Origin: Actinomadura sp. WMMA1423
GTDB lineage: Bacteria > Actinomycetota > Actinomycetes > Streptosporangiales > Streptosporangiaceae
Length of the DNA: 64,000 bases
Assembly: GCF_006547145.1 (NCBI RefSeq)
Contig: NZ_CP041244.1
Coordinates: 868,001 to 932,000 of the forward strand
Direction of reading: 5' to 3'
Shown here one piece after another: positions 34,951 to 44,088 of the stretch. The notes beneath the pieces are model-generated. The model ran no database searches, was not told the DNA's origin, and saw nothing but the letters and a program-made list of their open reading frames with translations. Every line of letters begins with the position of its first letter. Position 1 is the first letter of the stretch. The translations under genes and the position numbers were made by a program.

Positions 34951-35988
34951 TCAGCCCGACTCCCTGATGATCAACTTGGTGCGCAGCACGACGCCCCGCT
35001 CGGTGCTCGGCCTGCCGCCGGTGCAGGCGCGCAACTCGCGCGCCAGCCGGGCGCCGAGGTCCTCGGCCGGCTGCCGGACGGTCGTCAGCCGCGGGCGGAC
35101 CTGCTGGGCGACCGGGGTGTCGTCGAAGCCGATGACCGCGACGTCGTCGGGGACGCGGCGGCCCGCCCGGCGCAGCGCGCCGAGCGCGCCGACCGCCATC
35201 TGGTCGGAGGCGGCGAGCACGGCGTCCACGTCGGGCCGGCGTTCCAGCAGGCGGCGCATCGCCCGCTCGCCGGACAGCCGGCCGAAGTCGCCCTGGCAGA
35301 CCAGGCCGTTGACGCCCATCCCGGCCTCGCGCGCCGCGAGGCGGTAGCCGGCGAGCCGGTCGACGGCGGCGCCCGTGTCGGCGGGCCCCGCGATCGTGCC
35401 GATCCGGCGGCGGCCCGAGGCGAGCAGGTGCCGGACGGCGGCGTGCGCGCCGCCCCGGTTGTCGACGTCGACGTAGGGCAGCGCCACCTCGTCGAGAGGG
35501 CGGCCCGCGAGCACCACGGGAGCGCCCGCGGCGGCCTGGACGAGCGGGGCCACCTGGTCGCGGCGCGCGCCGACGAGCAGCACGCCCTCGGCGCGCCCGC
35601 CGCGCAGGTAGCCGGTGGTCGCCCGCCACTCGTCCGCCCGGCCGGCCATGAGGACGACGAGCGGCGCGCGGCCGCCGAGCCCGCGGCGAACGCCCCACAG
35701 CAGGCGAGCGTAGAAGGGGTCGCCGAGGACGCGGCAGCCGTCCTCGCAGACGACGGCGGCGATCGTGCCGGAGGACTCGCGGTCGGGGGAGCCGCTGCGG
35801 CGCCTGACGTAGCCGAGCCGCTCGACCGCCTCCTCGACCTGGAGGCGGGCCGCCCTGCTGACCCGCGCCGAGCCGTTCAGCACGCGGGACGCCGTGGCCG
35901 GCGAGACGCCGGCGAGCTCCGCGACGTGGGCGAGGGTGGGCGGGCGGGCGGGGAGGACGGGATCGTGCTGGGCGTGGGTGACGGTCAC
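34951..35988 (-). CDS. LacI-family repressor, CebR-like
   Basis: I use GTG 35988 (345 residues), which gives the usual short lead before the helix-turn-helix PTLAHVAELAGVSPATASRVLNGSARVS. An open upstream extension to 36066 runs through the operator and is rejected. A periplasmic-binding-like effector domain follows and ends in VIGFDDTPVAQQVRPRLTTVRQP. A perfect TGGGAGCGCTCCCA lies 64 bases upstream and another precedes the divergent GH5 gene, so the protein probably represses itself and the cellulase genes. Established CebR regulators respond to cello-oligosaccharides. No cebEFG genes are adjacent. Confidence 0.9.
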   Translation of the reverse strand: MTVTHAQHDPVLPARPPTLAHVAELAGVSPATASRVLNGSARVSRAARLQVEEAVERLGYVRRRSGSPDRESSGTIAAVVCEDGCRVLGDPFYARLLWGVRRGLGGRAPLVVLMAGRADEWRATTGYLRGGRAEGVLLVGARRDQVAPLVQAAAGAPVVLAGRPLDEVALPYVDVDNRGGAHAAVRHLLASGRRRIGTIAGPADTGAAVDRLAGYRLAAREAGMGVNGLVCQGDFGRLSGERAMRRLLERRPDVDAVLAASDQMAVGALGALRRAGRRVPDDVAVIGFDDTPVAQQVRPRLTTVRQPAEDLGARLARELRACTGGRPSTERGVVLRTKLIIRESG

Positions 35989-36051
35989 GCTTATGGCACT
36001 CCCTTCGGGGGTTCCCGGCCTTTCGAGGGGGTGGACCGGGTCGGGAGTTAG

Positions 36052-36065
36052 TGGGAGCGCTCCCA
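36052..36065. promoter_or_regulatory. CebR-type operator, repressor/GH48 side
   Basis: TGGGAGCGCTCCCA is the exact 14-base palindrome bound by CebR in Streptomyces and Thermobifida. It lies upstream of the LacI-family gene and, through it, GH48. Confidence 0.93.
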
Positions 36066-36235
36066 AGAATCCGATCGCGCGCCGATCGTGTCAAGGGCCG
36101 AGTGGAGAAGGAATTCCGGCCCGGTCATGCCCGCCCCTCACCGCGCGCGCAAGGCGCCGTGAAAATTCGTGAAAGGAATGGAACAGGGCTTCCGTGCCGC
36201 GTCCGGGGCGTTCTACGTTCACCGCAGTCCAGGAG

Positions 36236-36249
36236 TGGGAGCGCTCCCA
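36236..36249. promoter_or_regulatory. CebR-type operator, GH5/GH6 side
   Basis: A second exact TGGGAGCGCTCCCA, 32 bases before the GH5 start. With the first copy it frames the divergent promoters of the two cellulase operons. Confidence 0.93.
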
Positions 36250-36281
36250 AGCCGCAGCATCCGACGTGAAGCGGAGTTCCC

Positions 36282-37772
36282 ATGAGATCGCTTTCCCCGC
36301 GCACCGCCGCGGTGGCCGGGCTGACCGGCGCGCTCTGCGCGGCGGGCTCGCTCGTCGCGGGCACCGGGTCCGCGCTCGGCGCGCCTCCCGCCCGCGCCGC
36401 CGTCGCCTGCGAGGTCGGCTACACCACGAACGACTGGGGCACCGGCTTCACGGCGGCCGTCACGATCACCAACCGGGGCCCGGCGATGGACGGCTGGACG
36501 CTGACGTACTCCTACGCCGGGAACCAGCACCTCGCGAACGGCTGGAACGGCCGGTGGACCCAGTCGGGCAGGACCGTCACGGTCGCCAACGAGAGCTGGA
36601 ACGCGGCCCTCGCGACGGGCGCGTCCGTCGAGGCCGGCGCGCAGTTCACCTACAGCGGCACGAACGCCGCGCCCACCGGCTTCGCGCTGAACGGGACGGC
36701 CTGCGACGGCGGCGGCGAGCCGACCGGCCCCCCGACCACTCCCCCGCCGGGCGGGCCCGCGCCGAAGCTGAAGGTCTCCGGGAACACGTTCGTGGACGAC
36801 GGCGGGAACGCCGTGCGCCTGCGCGGGGTGAACCGGTCCGGCGGCGAATTCGCGTGCGTCCAGGGCAACGGGATATGGGACGGCCCGATGGACGCGTCCT
36901 CCGTCGCCGCGATGAAGGGCTGGAATGTCAACGCCGTCCGGGTGCCCCTCAACTCCGACTGCTGGCTCGGCCTGGACGACGTCGATCCCGCCTACCGGGG
37001 AACCGCCTACCAGAACGCCGTCGGGAATTACGTGGCACTGCTCGAGGAGAACGGCATCACGCCCATCCTGGAACTGCACTGGAGCCACGGGTCGTGGACC
37101 GGCTACGACAGCCATTGCCAGACCGCCGCCGCGGAATGCCAGAAACCCATGCCCGACGCCCGGTACGCGCCCGAATTCTGGAAGCAGCTCGCGACCGCCT
37201 ACAAGGGCGACACGGCCGTCGTGTTCGACCTGTTCAACGAGCCGTATCCGAACAACCTCCAAGTCATGGACTACGCGCAGTCGTGGAAGTGCTGGCGCGA
37301 CGGCGGCGCGGCCTGCACGGGCCTGACCTACGAGGCGGCCGGAATGCAGGACCTCCTCGACGCCGTCCGCTCCACGGGGGCCCGGAACGTCGTCATGGCG
37401 GCGGGGAGCAGCTACTCCAACGACCTCGGCCAGTGGCTCGCGCAGAAGCCGTCCGACCCCACCGGGAACCTGGCGGCCGCCTGGCACTCCTACAACTTCA
37501 ACTACTGCAAGGACGCGTCCTGCTGGGACCAGCAGCTCGCCCCCGTCGCGGCGCAGGTCCCGCTCGTCGCCGGCGAGATAGGCGAGAACACCTGCGGCCA
37601 CTCCTACGTCGACACGCTGATGGCCTGGCTGGACTCGCACGGAGCCTCCTACCTCGGCTGGACGTGGAACACCTGGGACTGCTCGAGCGGCCCCTCCCTG
37701 ATCAGCTCCTACGACGGCACGCCGACCGCGTACGGCGCCGGACTGCGCGACCACCTGCGGTCCGCTCCCTGA
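36282..37772 (+). CDS. Secreted CBM2-GH5 endo-beta-1,4-glucanase
   Basis: A 496-residue protein from ATG 36282, with GCGGAG upstream. Signal peptide (cleavage near APPARA|AVA), then CBM2 (about 40-140, CEVGYTTNDWGTGFTAAV ... GTAC), a short PT/G linker and a GH5 domain (about 160-496). The catalytic acid is in FDLFNEPYP and the nucleophile Glu in LVAGEIGEN. It would cut amorphous cellulose internally. It is the first gene of an operon with GH6 (43-base gap) under the CebR box at 36236-36249. Confidence 0.95.
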   Translation: MRSLSPRTAAVAGLTGALCAAGSLVAGTGSALGAPPARAAVACEVGYTTNDWGTGFTAAVTITNRGPAMDGWTLTYSYAGNQHLANGWNGRWTQSGRTVTVANESWNAALATGASVEAGAQFTYSGTNAAPTGFALNGTACDGGGEPTGPPTTPPPGGPAPKLKVSGNTFVDDGGNAVRLRGVNRSGGEFACVQGNGIWDGPMDASSVAAMKGWNVNAVRVPLNSDCWLGLDDVDPAYRGTAYQNAVGNYVALLEENGITPILELHWSHGSWTGYDSHCQTAAAECQKPMPDARYAPEFWKQLATAYKGDTAVVFDLFNEPYPNNLQVMDYAQSWKCWRDGGAACTGLTYEAAGMQDLLDAVRSTGARNVVMAAGSSYSNDLGQWLAQKPSDPTGNLAAAWHSYNFNYCKDASCWDQQLAPVAAQVPLVAGEIGENTCGHSYVDTLMAWLDSHGASYLGWTWNTWDCSSGPSLISSYDGTPTAYGAGLRDHLRSAP

Positions 37773-37815
37773 CCCCACTGGCAGAAGCCCACCCCCACCA
37801 GATGGAGGAACCGGA

Positions 37816-39450
37816 ATGAGACACCCCTCCGCGCGCGGCCGCCCTGCCGCCGCGCGCCGCGGCCTGGCGGCCGCGTCGGCGGCCGTCCTGCTCGCCTCGG
37901 GCACGGTCGCGCTGGCCCAGGCCCAGGCCAGCGCGGCCGCCGGCTGCAAGGTCGACTACACCACCAACGACTGGGGCACGGGCTTCACCGCCTCCGTGAC
38001 GGTCACCAATCTCGGCGATCCGATCACCAGCGGCTGGACGCTGGAGTGGGACTTCGCCGGCAACCAGCAGGTGACGTCGGGCTGGAACGGGACGTTCACG
38101 CAGTCCGGCAAGCACGTCACCGTGAAGAACCCGAGCTGGGCCCAGACGCTGGCGACCAACGCGACGGTCAACCCCGGCTTCCAGGGCACCTACTCCGGAA
38201 GCAACCAGGCCCCCGCCCAGTTCAAGCTCAACGGGACCGTCTGCACCGGGTCGACGGGCCCGACCGATCCCCCGACCGACCCGCCCACCGACCCGCCGCC
38301 GGGCAACCGTGTCGACAACCCCTACGCTGGGGTCAAGGCGTATGTGAACCCCGACTGGTCGGCCAAGGCCGCCGCGGAGCCCGGCGGCGGCGCGGTCGCG
38401 AACCAGCCGACCGGCGTGTGGCTGGACCGGGTCGCCGCGATCCAGGGCGCGGGCGGCGCCATGGGCCTGCGGGCCCATCTCGACAAGGCCCTCGACCAGG
38501 GCGCCGGGGTGATCCAGCTCGTCGTCTACGACCTGCCCGGACGCGACTGCTCCGCGCTGGCGTCCAACGGTGAGTTCGGGCCCGACGACCTGGACAAGTA
38601 CAAGACGCAGTTCATCGACCCGATCGCGCAGATCCTCGGCGACGCCAAGTACGCCGGCCTGCGGATCGTGACGGTCGTGGAGATCGACTCGCTGCCCAAC
38701 CTGATCACCAACACGGGGAGCCGGCCGACCGCCACCGAGGACTGCAACGTGATGAAGGCCAACGGCAACTACGAGAAGGGCGTCGCCTACGCGCTGCAGA
38801 AGCTCGGCGCCATCTCCAACGTCTACAACTACCTCGACGTCGGCCACCACGGCTGGATCGGCTGGGACGACAACTTCGGCCCGACCGCCCAGCTGCTCGC
38901 CACCGTCGCCCAGGCGTCCGGCTCGAAGAACAACGTCGCCGGGTTCATCACCAACACCGCCAACTACGGCGCTCTCCAGGAGCCGTACTTCACCATCAAC
39001 GACACCGTGAACGGCACGTCGGTCCGGCAGTCGAAGTGGGTCGACTGGAACCGGTACGTCGACGAGCTGTCCTACGCGCAGGCGTTCCGCCAGGAGCTCG
39101 TCAAGGACGGCTTCGACCCGGGCATCGGGATGCTCGTCGACACGAGCCGCAACGGCTGGGGCGGCGCGAACCGCCCGACCGGCCCCGGCCCGAAGACCAC
39201 CGTGGACGCCTACGTGGACGGCAGCCGGACCGACCGGCGCATCCACCTCGGCAACTGGTGCAACCAGGCGGGCGCGGGACTCGGCGAGCGCCCCAAGGCG
39301 GCCCCCGCGTCCGGCATCGACGCCTACGTGTGGATGAAGCCCCCGGGCGAGTCCGACGGCGCCAGCAAGGAGATCCCGAACGACGAGGGCAAGGGCTTCG
39401 ACCGGATGTGCGACCCCACCTACACCGGCAACCCGCGTAACAACAAATGA
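37816..39450 (+). CDS. Secreted CBM2-GH6 cellobiohydrolase, C terminus frameshifted
   Basis: A 544-residue frame: signal peptide, CBM2 (about 42-150), PTDPP linker, GH6 domain (about 175 onward) with VVYDLPGRDC and the substrate-tunnel regions typical of non-reducing-end exo-cellulases (GNWCNQAGAGLGERP, YVWMKPPGESDG). It stops after CDPTYTGNPRNNK. The missing family tail is encoded immediately after, one base back in frame (39447-39542). So the protein lacks about 30 residues that pack against the barrel. One base seems lost in the AACAACAAATG run, by mutation or sequencing error. Confidence 0.93.
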   Translation: MRHPSARGRPAAARRGLAAASAAVLLASGTVALAQAQASAAAGCKVDYTTNDWGTGFTASVTVTNLGDPITSGWTLEWDFAGNQQVTSGWNGTFTQSGKHVTVKNPSWAQTLATNATVNPGFQGTYSGSNQAPAQFKLNGTVCTGSTGPTDPPTDPPTDPPPGNRVDNPYAGVKAYVNPDWSAKAAAEPGGGAVANQPTGVWLDRVAAIQGAGGAMGLRAHLDKALDQGAGVIQLVVYDLPGRDCSALASNGEFGPDDLDKYKTQFIDPIAQILGDAKYAGLRIVTVVEIDSLPNLITNTGSRPTATEDCNVMKANGNYEKGVAYALQKLGAISNVYNYLDVGHHGWIGWDDNFGPTAQLLATVAQASGSKNNVAGFITNTANYGALQEPYFTINDTVNGTSVRQSKWVDWNRYVDELSYAQAFRQELVKDGFDPGIGMLVDTSRNGWGGANRPTGPGPKTTVDAYVDGSRTDRRIHLGNWCNQAGAGLGERPKAAPASGIDAYVWMKPPGESDGASKEIPNDEGKGFDRMCDPTYTGNPRNNK

Positions 39451-39542
39451 GCGGCGCGCTGCCCGACGCCCCGCTGTCCGGGCACTGGTTCTCCGCCCAG
39501 TTCCAGGAACTGCTGAAGAACGCCAACCCGCCCGTCCGGTAA
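39447..39542 (+). pseudogene. Out-of-frame C-terminal tail of the GH6 enzyme
   Basis: In the -1 frame relative to the GH6 gene, 31 codons read MSGALPDAPLSGHWF then SAQFQELLKNANPPVR and a TAA. This is the conserved GH6 C terminus (SGALPNAPxSGHWFxAQFxxLxxNAxPP). It overlaps the upstream stop as ATGA, so it could be translated separately, but a free tail peptide makes little sense. Confidence 0.85.
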
Positions 39543-39559
39543 CGGGCCATCAGGGATAC

Positions 39560-39589
39560 GGCCCCGTGACACGCTCCTGTCACGGGGCC
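39560..39589. terminator. Hairpin terminator after the GH5-GH6 operon
   Basis: GGCCCCGTGAC and GTCACGGGGCC pair perfectly (11 bp) around an 8-base loop and are followed by TCTTCCTGTCC. A strong intrinsic-type terminator. Confidence 0.8.
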
Positions 39590-39639
39590 TCTTCCTGTCC
39601 AGGGGATCGTCCCCTCCTGCTCTGTCCCGCAAAGGAAGC

Positions 39640-39673
39640 GGCCCGCGGCGCCCCCTGCCGGGCGCCGCGGGCC
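39640..39673. terminator. Hairpin terminator after the AA10 gene
   Basis: GGCCCGCGGCGCC and GGCGCCGCGGGCC form a perfect 13-bp stem with an 8-base loop, 16 bases beyond the minus-strand LPMO stop. Confidence 0.75.
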
Positions 39674-39689
39674 GTGTCTCCGCTCGGCC

Positions 39690-40757
39690 TCAGGAGGTCA
39701 TGCAGTGCGGTTCGAGCGCGGTGGGCGAGGTCGGCGCCTTCACGGTGAACCCGAACGTGGTGGACGCGCCCACGGCGAGGGAGCCGTTGTAGGCCGCGTT
39801 CTTGACCGTGACGTCCGGGCCCGACTGCGTGTAGCTCCCGTTCCACAGGCTGTCGACCGTCTCGCCGTTGGCGAAGGTGAAGTGGGCCATCCAGCCGGCG
39901 AGCGGGAGCGTGCCGGTGTTGGTGACGGTGATCTCGCCCTGGTAGCCGCCGTTCCAGGCGCCGAGGGAGCGGTATCCGGCCTTGCAGACCTTGCCGGGGT
40001 CGCCCGGCGGGTCGGTGGGCGGGTCGGTCGGGCCGCCGCCGTCCTCGCCGACGCCGGTGACCTCGCCGTTGCCGCCGTCGAAGACCACGTCGGAGCAGCC
40101 GTAGAACGTCTCGTTGCTGTCCGAGCGCTGCCACACGGTGTAGAGGAGGTGGCGGCCGCTCTTGCCGGACGGCAGCCTGGCGTTCCAGTGGTAGTAGGCG
40201 TCCTCGTTGCCGGGCGAGCCGACGCTCGGCGGGTCGGTGACGCTGTAGAACGGCTGGTCCTCCAGGTCGTCCCAGCTGAGCGGCCTGGTCGGGCTCCAGC
40301 TGTCCTTGGTGACGTAGGTGCGGAACGTCCCCGGGTGGGCCGCCCACTTGTTGTACCGGAACTCGATCTCGGCGCCCGAGGTCAGGTGCGTGACCGGCCA
40401 GTCGTCGCGGGCGAGGTCGTAGCCGCTGAAGTCGTAGACGACCGCGCCGCCGCTGCACAGGCTCCCGTCGGGGATGAAGCCGCGGGTGCGGCCGGCGCCG
40501 TCCGAGCGCAGGACGGCGAACCAGTTGTAGAGCGAGTTGGGCCCGCTCTTGGCGACCGCCGCCGCGCAGGCGGGGTTGTGCGGGACGATCTGCCCGGTCG
40601 GGGTCAGGCCGTCCTTCCAGCACAGGTAGGTGCGGCTGCCGGGCACCATCATCGCGCCGTGCGCGGACGCCGGCGCGGCCGTCAGCAGCGCACCGGCGAT
40701 CATCGCGGGGCCGAGCACCGCCCCCGCGGCCAGTGCCCTTCGTCGTCGCTTGCCCAT
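39690..40757 (-). CDS. Secreted AA10 lytic polysaccharide monooxygenase with CBM2
   Basis: A 355-residue protein. The signal peptide ends ASA, so the mature chain starts at His33 (HGAMMVPGSRTYLC), the first ligand of the copper histidine brace. The second His is in NKWAAHPGTF. The AA10 domain spans about 33-225, then a DPPTDPP linker and a C-terminal CBM2 (VCKAGYR ... HCMTS). Such enzymes oxidatively cut crystalline cellulose or chitin and boost GH6/GH48 action. No CebR box is seen upstream, so its control may differ. Confidence 0.95.
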   Translation of the reverse strand: MGKRRRRALAAGAVLGPAMIAGALLTAAPASAHGAMMVPGSRTYLCWKDGLTPTGQIVPHNPACAAAVAKSGPNSLYNWFAVLRSDGAGRTRGFIPDGSLCSGGAVVYDFSGYDLARDDWPVTHLTSGAEIEFRYNKWAAHPGTFRTYVTKDSWSPTRPLSWDDLEDQPFYSVTDPPSVGSPGNEDAYYHWNARLPSGKSGRHLLYTVWQRSDSNETFYGCSDVVFDGGNGEVTGVGEDGGGPTDPPTDPPGDPGKVCKAGYRSLGAWNGGYQGEITVTNTGTLPLAGWMAHFTFANGETVDSLWNGSYTQSGPDVTVKNAAYNGSLAVGASTTFGFTVKAPTSPTALEPHCMTS

Positions 40758-40901
40758 GTTCCTCCCGTCACCGGGCCGAGGAGAGTGCTGTCCAGCGGAC
40801 GCTAACTCCGCCCGGCGGGGCCGGTGAACGGGCCTTTCAGGCTTTCATCGGCGCGGGGAGGGGCCCGGCCGGGCGCGCCGCGGGGGGACGGGGGCCGCGG
40901 C

Positions 40902-41729
40902 TCAGCCCTTCGTCGCGCCCGCGGTGAGCCCTCCGATCAGCTGGCGCTCGGCCACCGCGTAGAAGGCGACCGCGGGCACCATCGCCAGCACGATGTAGGC
41001 GATGACCAGCGCGTAGTTCGTCGAGTACTGCCCCTGGAACTGCTGGATGCCGACGGGGATCGTCTGCCATTTCGGGTCGGCCAGCACCAGGAGCGGGAGG
41101 AAGAAGTTGTTCCAGCTCGTGACGATGGCGAGGACCGACACGGTGCCGAGGGCGGGCCTCGCCATCGGCAGCAGGATGCGCCAGAAGAACCCGAAGCGGG
41201 TGCAGCCGTCCATGATGGCGGCCTCCTCGAGCTCCGCCGGGATCGTCCGGAAGAACGAGCGCAGGATGATGATCGTGATGGGCAGCGCGAACGCGGCCTG
41301 CGGCAGGATGATGCCGAGCGGGTTGTCCAGCAGGCCGAACGAGCGCAGCAGCACGAACAACGGGAGCACCGCCACGGCGGGCGGGAACATCAGGCCCGCC
41401 GCGAACAGCGTGAAGAAGAACTCCCGGCCCCGGAAGGCGTAGCGGGCGAACGCGAAGGCCGCCATCGCCGCGGCGGCTACGGTGAGCAGCGTGGTCGCCA
41501 GGGCGATCATCACGCTGTTGGCGATCTGCCGCCAGAAGTCGCCGGACGACAGGATGCCCGTGTAGTTCGACACCTTCCACGGCGAGGGCAGCCCGATCGG
41601 GTCCGTCGTGAGGTCGCCCGTGGTCTTGAAGCCGGAGACGACCGCGTACAGCAGCGGGACGACGATGAAGGAGCCGAGCACCCAGACCAGGGTGTGCCGG
41701 GACGCGCTCCGCGCGATGCCCGCCCTCAT
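40902..41729 (-). CDS. Sugar ABC importer permease (MalG/BxlG-like)
   Basis: A 275-residue permease from ATG 41729, which overlaps the upstream permease stop (ATGA). Six hydrophobic segments and the EAA loop ELEEAAIMDGCTRFGFFWRILLPMARPAL mark it as the second CUT1 membrane subunit. Third gene of a binding protein-permease-permease operon. No ATPase follows, as usual for systems that share the MsiK ATPase. Confidence 0.93.
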   Translation of the reverse strand: MRAGIARSASRHTLVWVLGSFIVVPLLYAVVSGFKTTGDLTTDPIGLPSPWKVSNYTGILSSGDFWRQIANSVMIALATTLLTVAAAAMAAFAFARYAFRGREFFFTLFAAGLMFPPAVAVLPLFVLLRSFGLLDNPLGIILPQAAFALPITIIILRSFFRTIPAELEEAAIMDGCTRFGFFWRILLPMARPALGTVSVLAIVTSWNNFFLPLLVLADPKWQTIPVGIQQFQGQYSTNYALVIAYIVLAMVPAVAFYAVAERQLIGGLTAGATKG

Positions 41730-42718
41730 CGGCGGCCTCCCGCGGAGGTGACGGCGCCCTGCAGGTCGCGGCGCAGCGCGTAGCGCTGGTAGAGCAGGGA
41801 GAAGACCATGCTGATGAGGAACATGGCCACGCTGATCGCGCTCGCGTAGCCCATCTGGTACCGCTTGAATCCGAACTCGAACATGGTGACGGCCATCGTC
41901 TCCGTGGAATTCGTCGGCCCGCCGGTCGTGGTGACCCAAACGAGGTCGAACAGCTGGATCGAGCCGATGACGGACAGGAACACGCTGATCCGCAGCGTCG
42001 GCGCCAGGAGCGGCAGCGTGACGCTCCGGAACCGCCGCCACGGTCCGGCCCCGTCGATCGAGGCCGCCTCCAGGACCTCGGCGGGGATGCCCTGGAGACC
42101 GGCGAGGTAGATCATCATGTGGAAGCCGAAGTACTTCCAGGTCTGGACGGCGAACAGGGTGGGCAGCGCGGTGCTCGGGTCGGAGAACCACGTGCCGGCG
42201 AGGTTCCCGACGACCGGCAGCCCGCCGACGAGCCGGTCGGCGAGACCGGTCTCGGGGAGGAGGATGATGCCGAACAGGACGCCGGCGATCACCTCGGACA
42301 GGATGTAGGGCGCGAAGAAGACCGCCCGGTACACCGCGCGGCCGCGCATCCGCTGGTTCAGCAGCACGGCGGTGCCGAGCGCGATGGGCAGCTGGACGAC
42401 GATCGCCAGCACGACCAGGACCAGGCCGCGCCACAGGTCGCCTCGGAAGACGGGGTCGCCGGCCAGCCTGCGGTAGTTTCCGAGCCCGGCGAAGTCCTCG
42501 GGGCGGCCGAAGCCTCCCCAGGTGAAGAAGCTCGTGTAGAACGCGACGCAGATCGGAATCAGCACGAAGAAGAGGAACAGCAGCAGCGCCGGCAGGAGGA
42601 ACCAGGTGGCGGACATCCAGCCGCGCAGCCGCCGTCCGGCCGGCGCCCCGCGGGCCCCCTCGCGCGGGGCCCGCGGGGCGGAGCGCGGCCGGTCGTCGGC
42701 CATGGCGGGCAGAGTCAT
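41726..42718 (-). CDS. Sugar ABC importer permease (MalF/BxlF-like)
   Basis: A 330-residue CUT1 permease. ATG 42718 overlaps the binding-protein stop (ATGA); an internal ATG five codons on is possible. The cytoplasmic N terminus is Pro/Arg-rich, six transmembrane segments follow, and the EAA loop is EVLEAASIDGAGPWRRFRSVTLPLLAPTL. Pairs with the permease at 40902-41729. Confidence 0.93.
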   Translation of the reverse strand: MTLPAMADDRPRSAPRAPREGARGAPAGRRLRGWMSATWFLLPALLLFLFFVLIPICVAFYTSFFTWGGFGRPEDFAGLGNYRRLAGDPVFRGDLWRGLVLVVLAIVVQLPIALGTAVLLNQRMRGRAVYRAVFFAPYILSEVIAGVLFGIILLPETGLADRLVGGLPVVGNLAGTWFSDPSTALPTLFAVQTWKYFGFHMMIYLAGLQGIPAEVLEAASIDGAGPWRRFRSVTLPLLAPTLRISVFLSVIGSIQLFDLVWVTTTGGPTNSTETMAVTMFEFGFKRYQMGYASAISVAMFLISMVFSLLYQRYALRRDLQGAVTSAGGRR

Positions 42719-44013
42719 TCGCTCTTGGCCGCCTTGGTCACCTGCTGCGCCACCTGGTCCGGCGTCTTCTTGCCGCCGACGAGGGCGGCGACGCCGTCGT
42801 TGACCTCCTGCCCGACGGCGGGCGGGAAGGCCTGGTCCAGGTAGAGCTGGAACCCGCTGGAACCCGCGAGCGCCTGGGCGACCTGCTTGCGGTTCTCGTC
42901 GCCGAGCGCGCCCTCGGCGCCCTTGACGACCGGCATGAACGCGCCCGAGGAGACGAGCTTGCGCTCGTTCTCGGCGTTCATGAGGAACGTCAGGAAGTCC
43001 AGGGCCTCCTTGGGGGCCTTCTTGCTGAGCGAGTGCCCGTTGCCGCCGCCGAACACGTCGGTGACCGTGCCCTGGCCCCCGTCGACGGTCGGGAAGGGGA
43101 ACCAGCCGAGGTCGTCGCCGATGCCCTTGCCGGAGGCGTCCTTCTGCACCGCCGGCGCCCACTGCCCCATCAGCTCCATGCCGGCCTTCCCCGCCCCCAT
43201 GGTGGCGGCCTGGCCGCCCGGCGAGTCGTAGCCGGCGTTCTGGAACCCGCTCTGGAAGGGCTGCAGGTCGACCAGTTCCTTGAGGTGCTGGCCGGCCTGC
43301 ACGAACGCCAGCGCGGTGAAGTCGTTGCTCTTGGCGGCCTGCTCCATGGCGCCCATGCCGCCGACGCGCATCGCCAGGTAGGCCCAGTAGTAGTGGCCGG
43401 GCCACTTGTCCTTGCCGGCCAGCGCGATGGGGGTGACCCCGGCGCCCTTGAGCTTGCGGACGGCGTCCAGGAACTCCGCCCAGGTCTTCGGGGGCTCCTT
43501 GATCCCGGCCTTCTCGAAGTGCCGCTTGTTGTACCAGAAGCCCACCATCCCCATGTCGTAGGGGATGGCGTAGGTCTTGCCGTCGAACTGGTACGGCTTC
43601 TGCGACACGGGCGTGATGGTGCCCAGCAGGCTCCCCCCGTCGGAGGTGAGGTCCTTGACCAGCCCCGCGTCGATCTGCTGCTTGAGCACGCCGCCGCCCC
43701 AGGTCACGAAGATGTCCGGCAGCTTCCCGGAGGCGACGAGCGCCGTCATCTTCGACTTGTAGGCGTCGTTCTCCAGGTTGGTGAGCTTGATCTTGACGTT
43801 CGGGTGCGTGGCCTCGTAGGCCTTGGCGATCTGCGGGTAGAGCGACTCGGACGGTTCGGTGGTCGCGATGTCCATCCACTCGACGGTCACCTTGCCGCCC
43901 CCCGACCCGGAGTCGCCGTCACCGCAGGCGGCGAGCATGGGCGCGGCCGTGGCCAGCACGGCGCCCGCGGAGACCGCGGTGAGGAAGGAACGGCGCGACA
44001 GTGGAATGCCCAT
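42715..44013 (-). CDS. Sugar-binding lipoprotein of ABC importer (BxlE-like)
   Basis: A 432-residue extracellular solute-binding protein (family 1). The N terminus has a Tat-like SRRSFL and a lipobox ending LAAC (Cys near residue 30). GKTYAIPYDMGMVGFWYNKRHFEKAG is the family hinge signature. The locus (binding protein and two permeases divergent from a LacI-type regulator and a GH3 beta-xylosidase) matches the bxlEFGA arrangement of streptomycetes. Xylobiose or a related xylo-oligosaccharide is therefore the likely ligand (inference from context). Confidence 0.92.
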   Translation of the reverse strand: MGIPLSRRSFLTAVSAGAVLATAAPMLAACGDGDSGSGGGKVTVEWMDIATTEPSESLYPQIAKAYEATHPNVKIKLTNLENDAYKSKMTALVASGKLPDIFVTWGGGVLKQQIDAGLVKDLTSDGGSLLGTITPVSQKPYQFDGKTYAIPYDMGMVGFWYNKRHFEKAGIKEPPKTWAEFLDAVRKLKGAGVTPIALAGKDKWPGHYYWAYLAMRVGGMGAMEQAAKSNDFTALAFVQAGQHLKELVDLQPFQSGFQNAGYDSPGGQAATMGAGKAGMELMGQWAPAVQKDASGKGIGDDLGWFPFPTVDGGQGTVTDVFGGGNGHSLSKKAPKEALDFLTFLMNAENERKLVSSGAFMPVVKGAEGALGDENRKQVAQALAGSSGFQLYLDQAFPPAVGQEVNDGVAALVGGKKTPDQVAQQVTKAAKSE

Positions 44014-44072
44014 GAGTGGCCTCCTGGATCGGGGGTGGGCTCGGCCTGGATCGGGTGGGACGGGACCGCCCG

Positions 44073-44088
44073 TTCGAAACTTTTCGAA
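44073..44088. promoter_or_regulatory. LacI-type operator upstream of the sugar importer
   Basis: TTCGAAA-CT-TTTCGAA is a perfect 7+7 palindrome 60 bases before the binding-protein start. CGAAA/TTTCG half-sites are typical of BxlR-like LacI regulators. The repressor half of 44258-47704 is the likely ligand. Confidence 0.65.

Noticed and set aside
38240..38310. Pro/Thr/Asp tandem codons (PTDPPTDPP) as a possible CRISPR-like or mobile repeat
   Set aside because: It is the ordinary linker between CBM2 and GH6; similar linkers occur in the AA10 gene.
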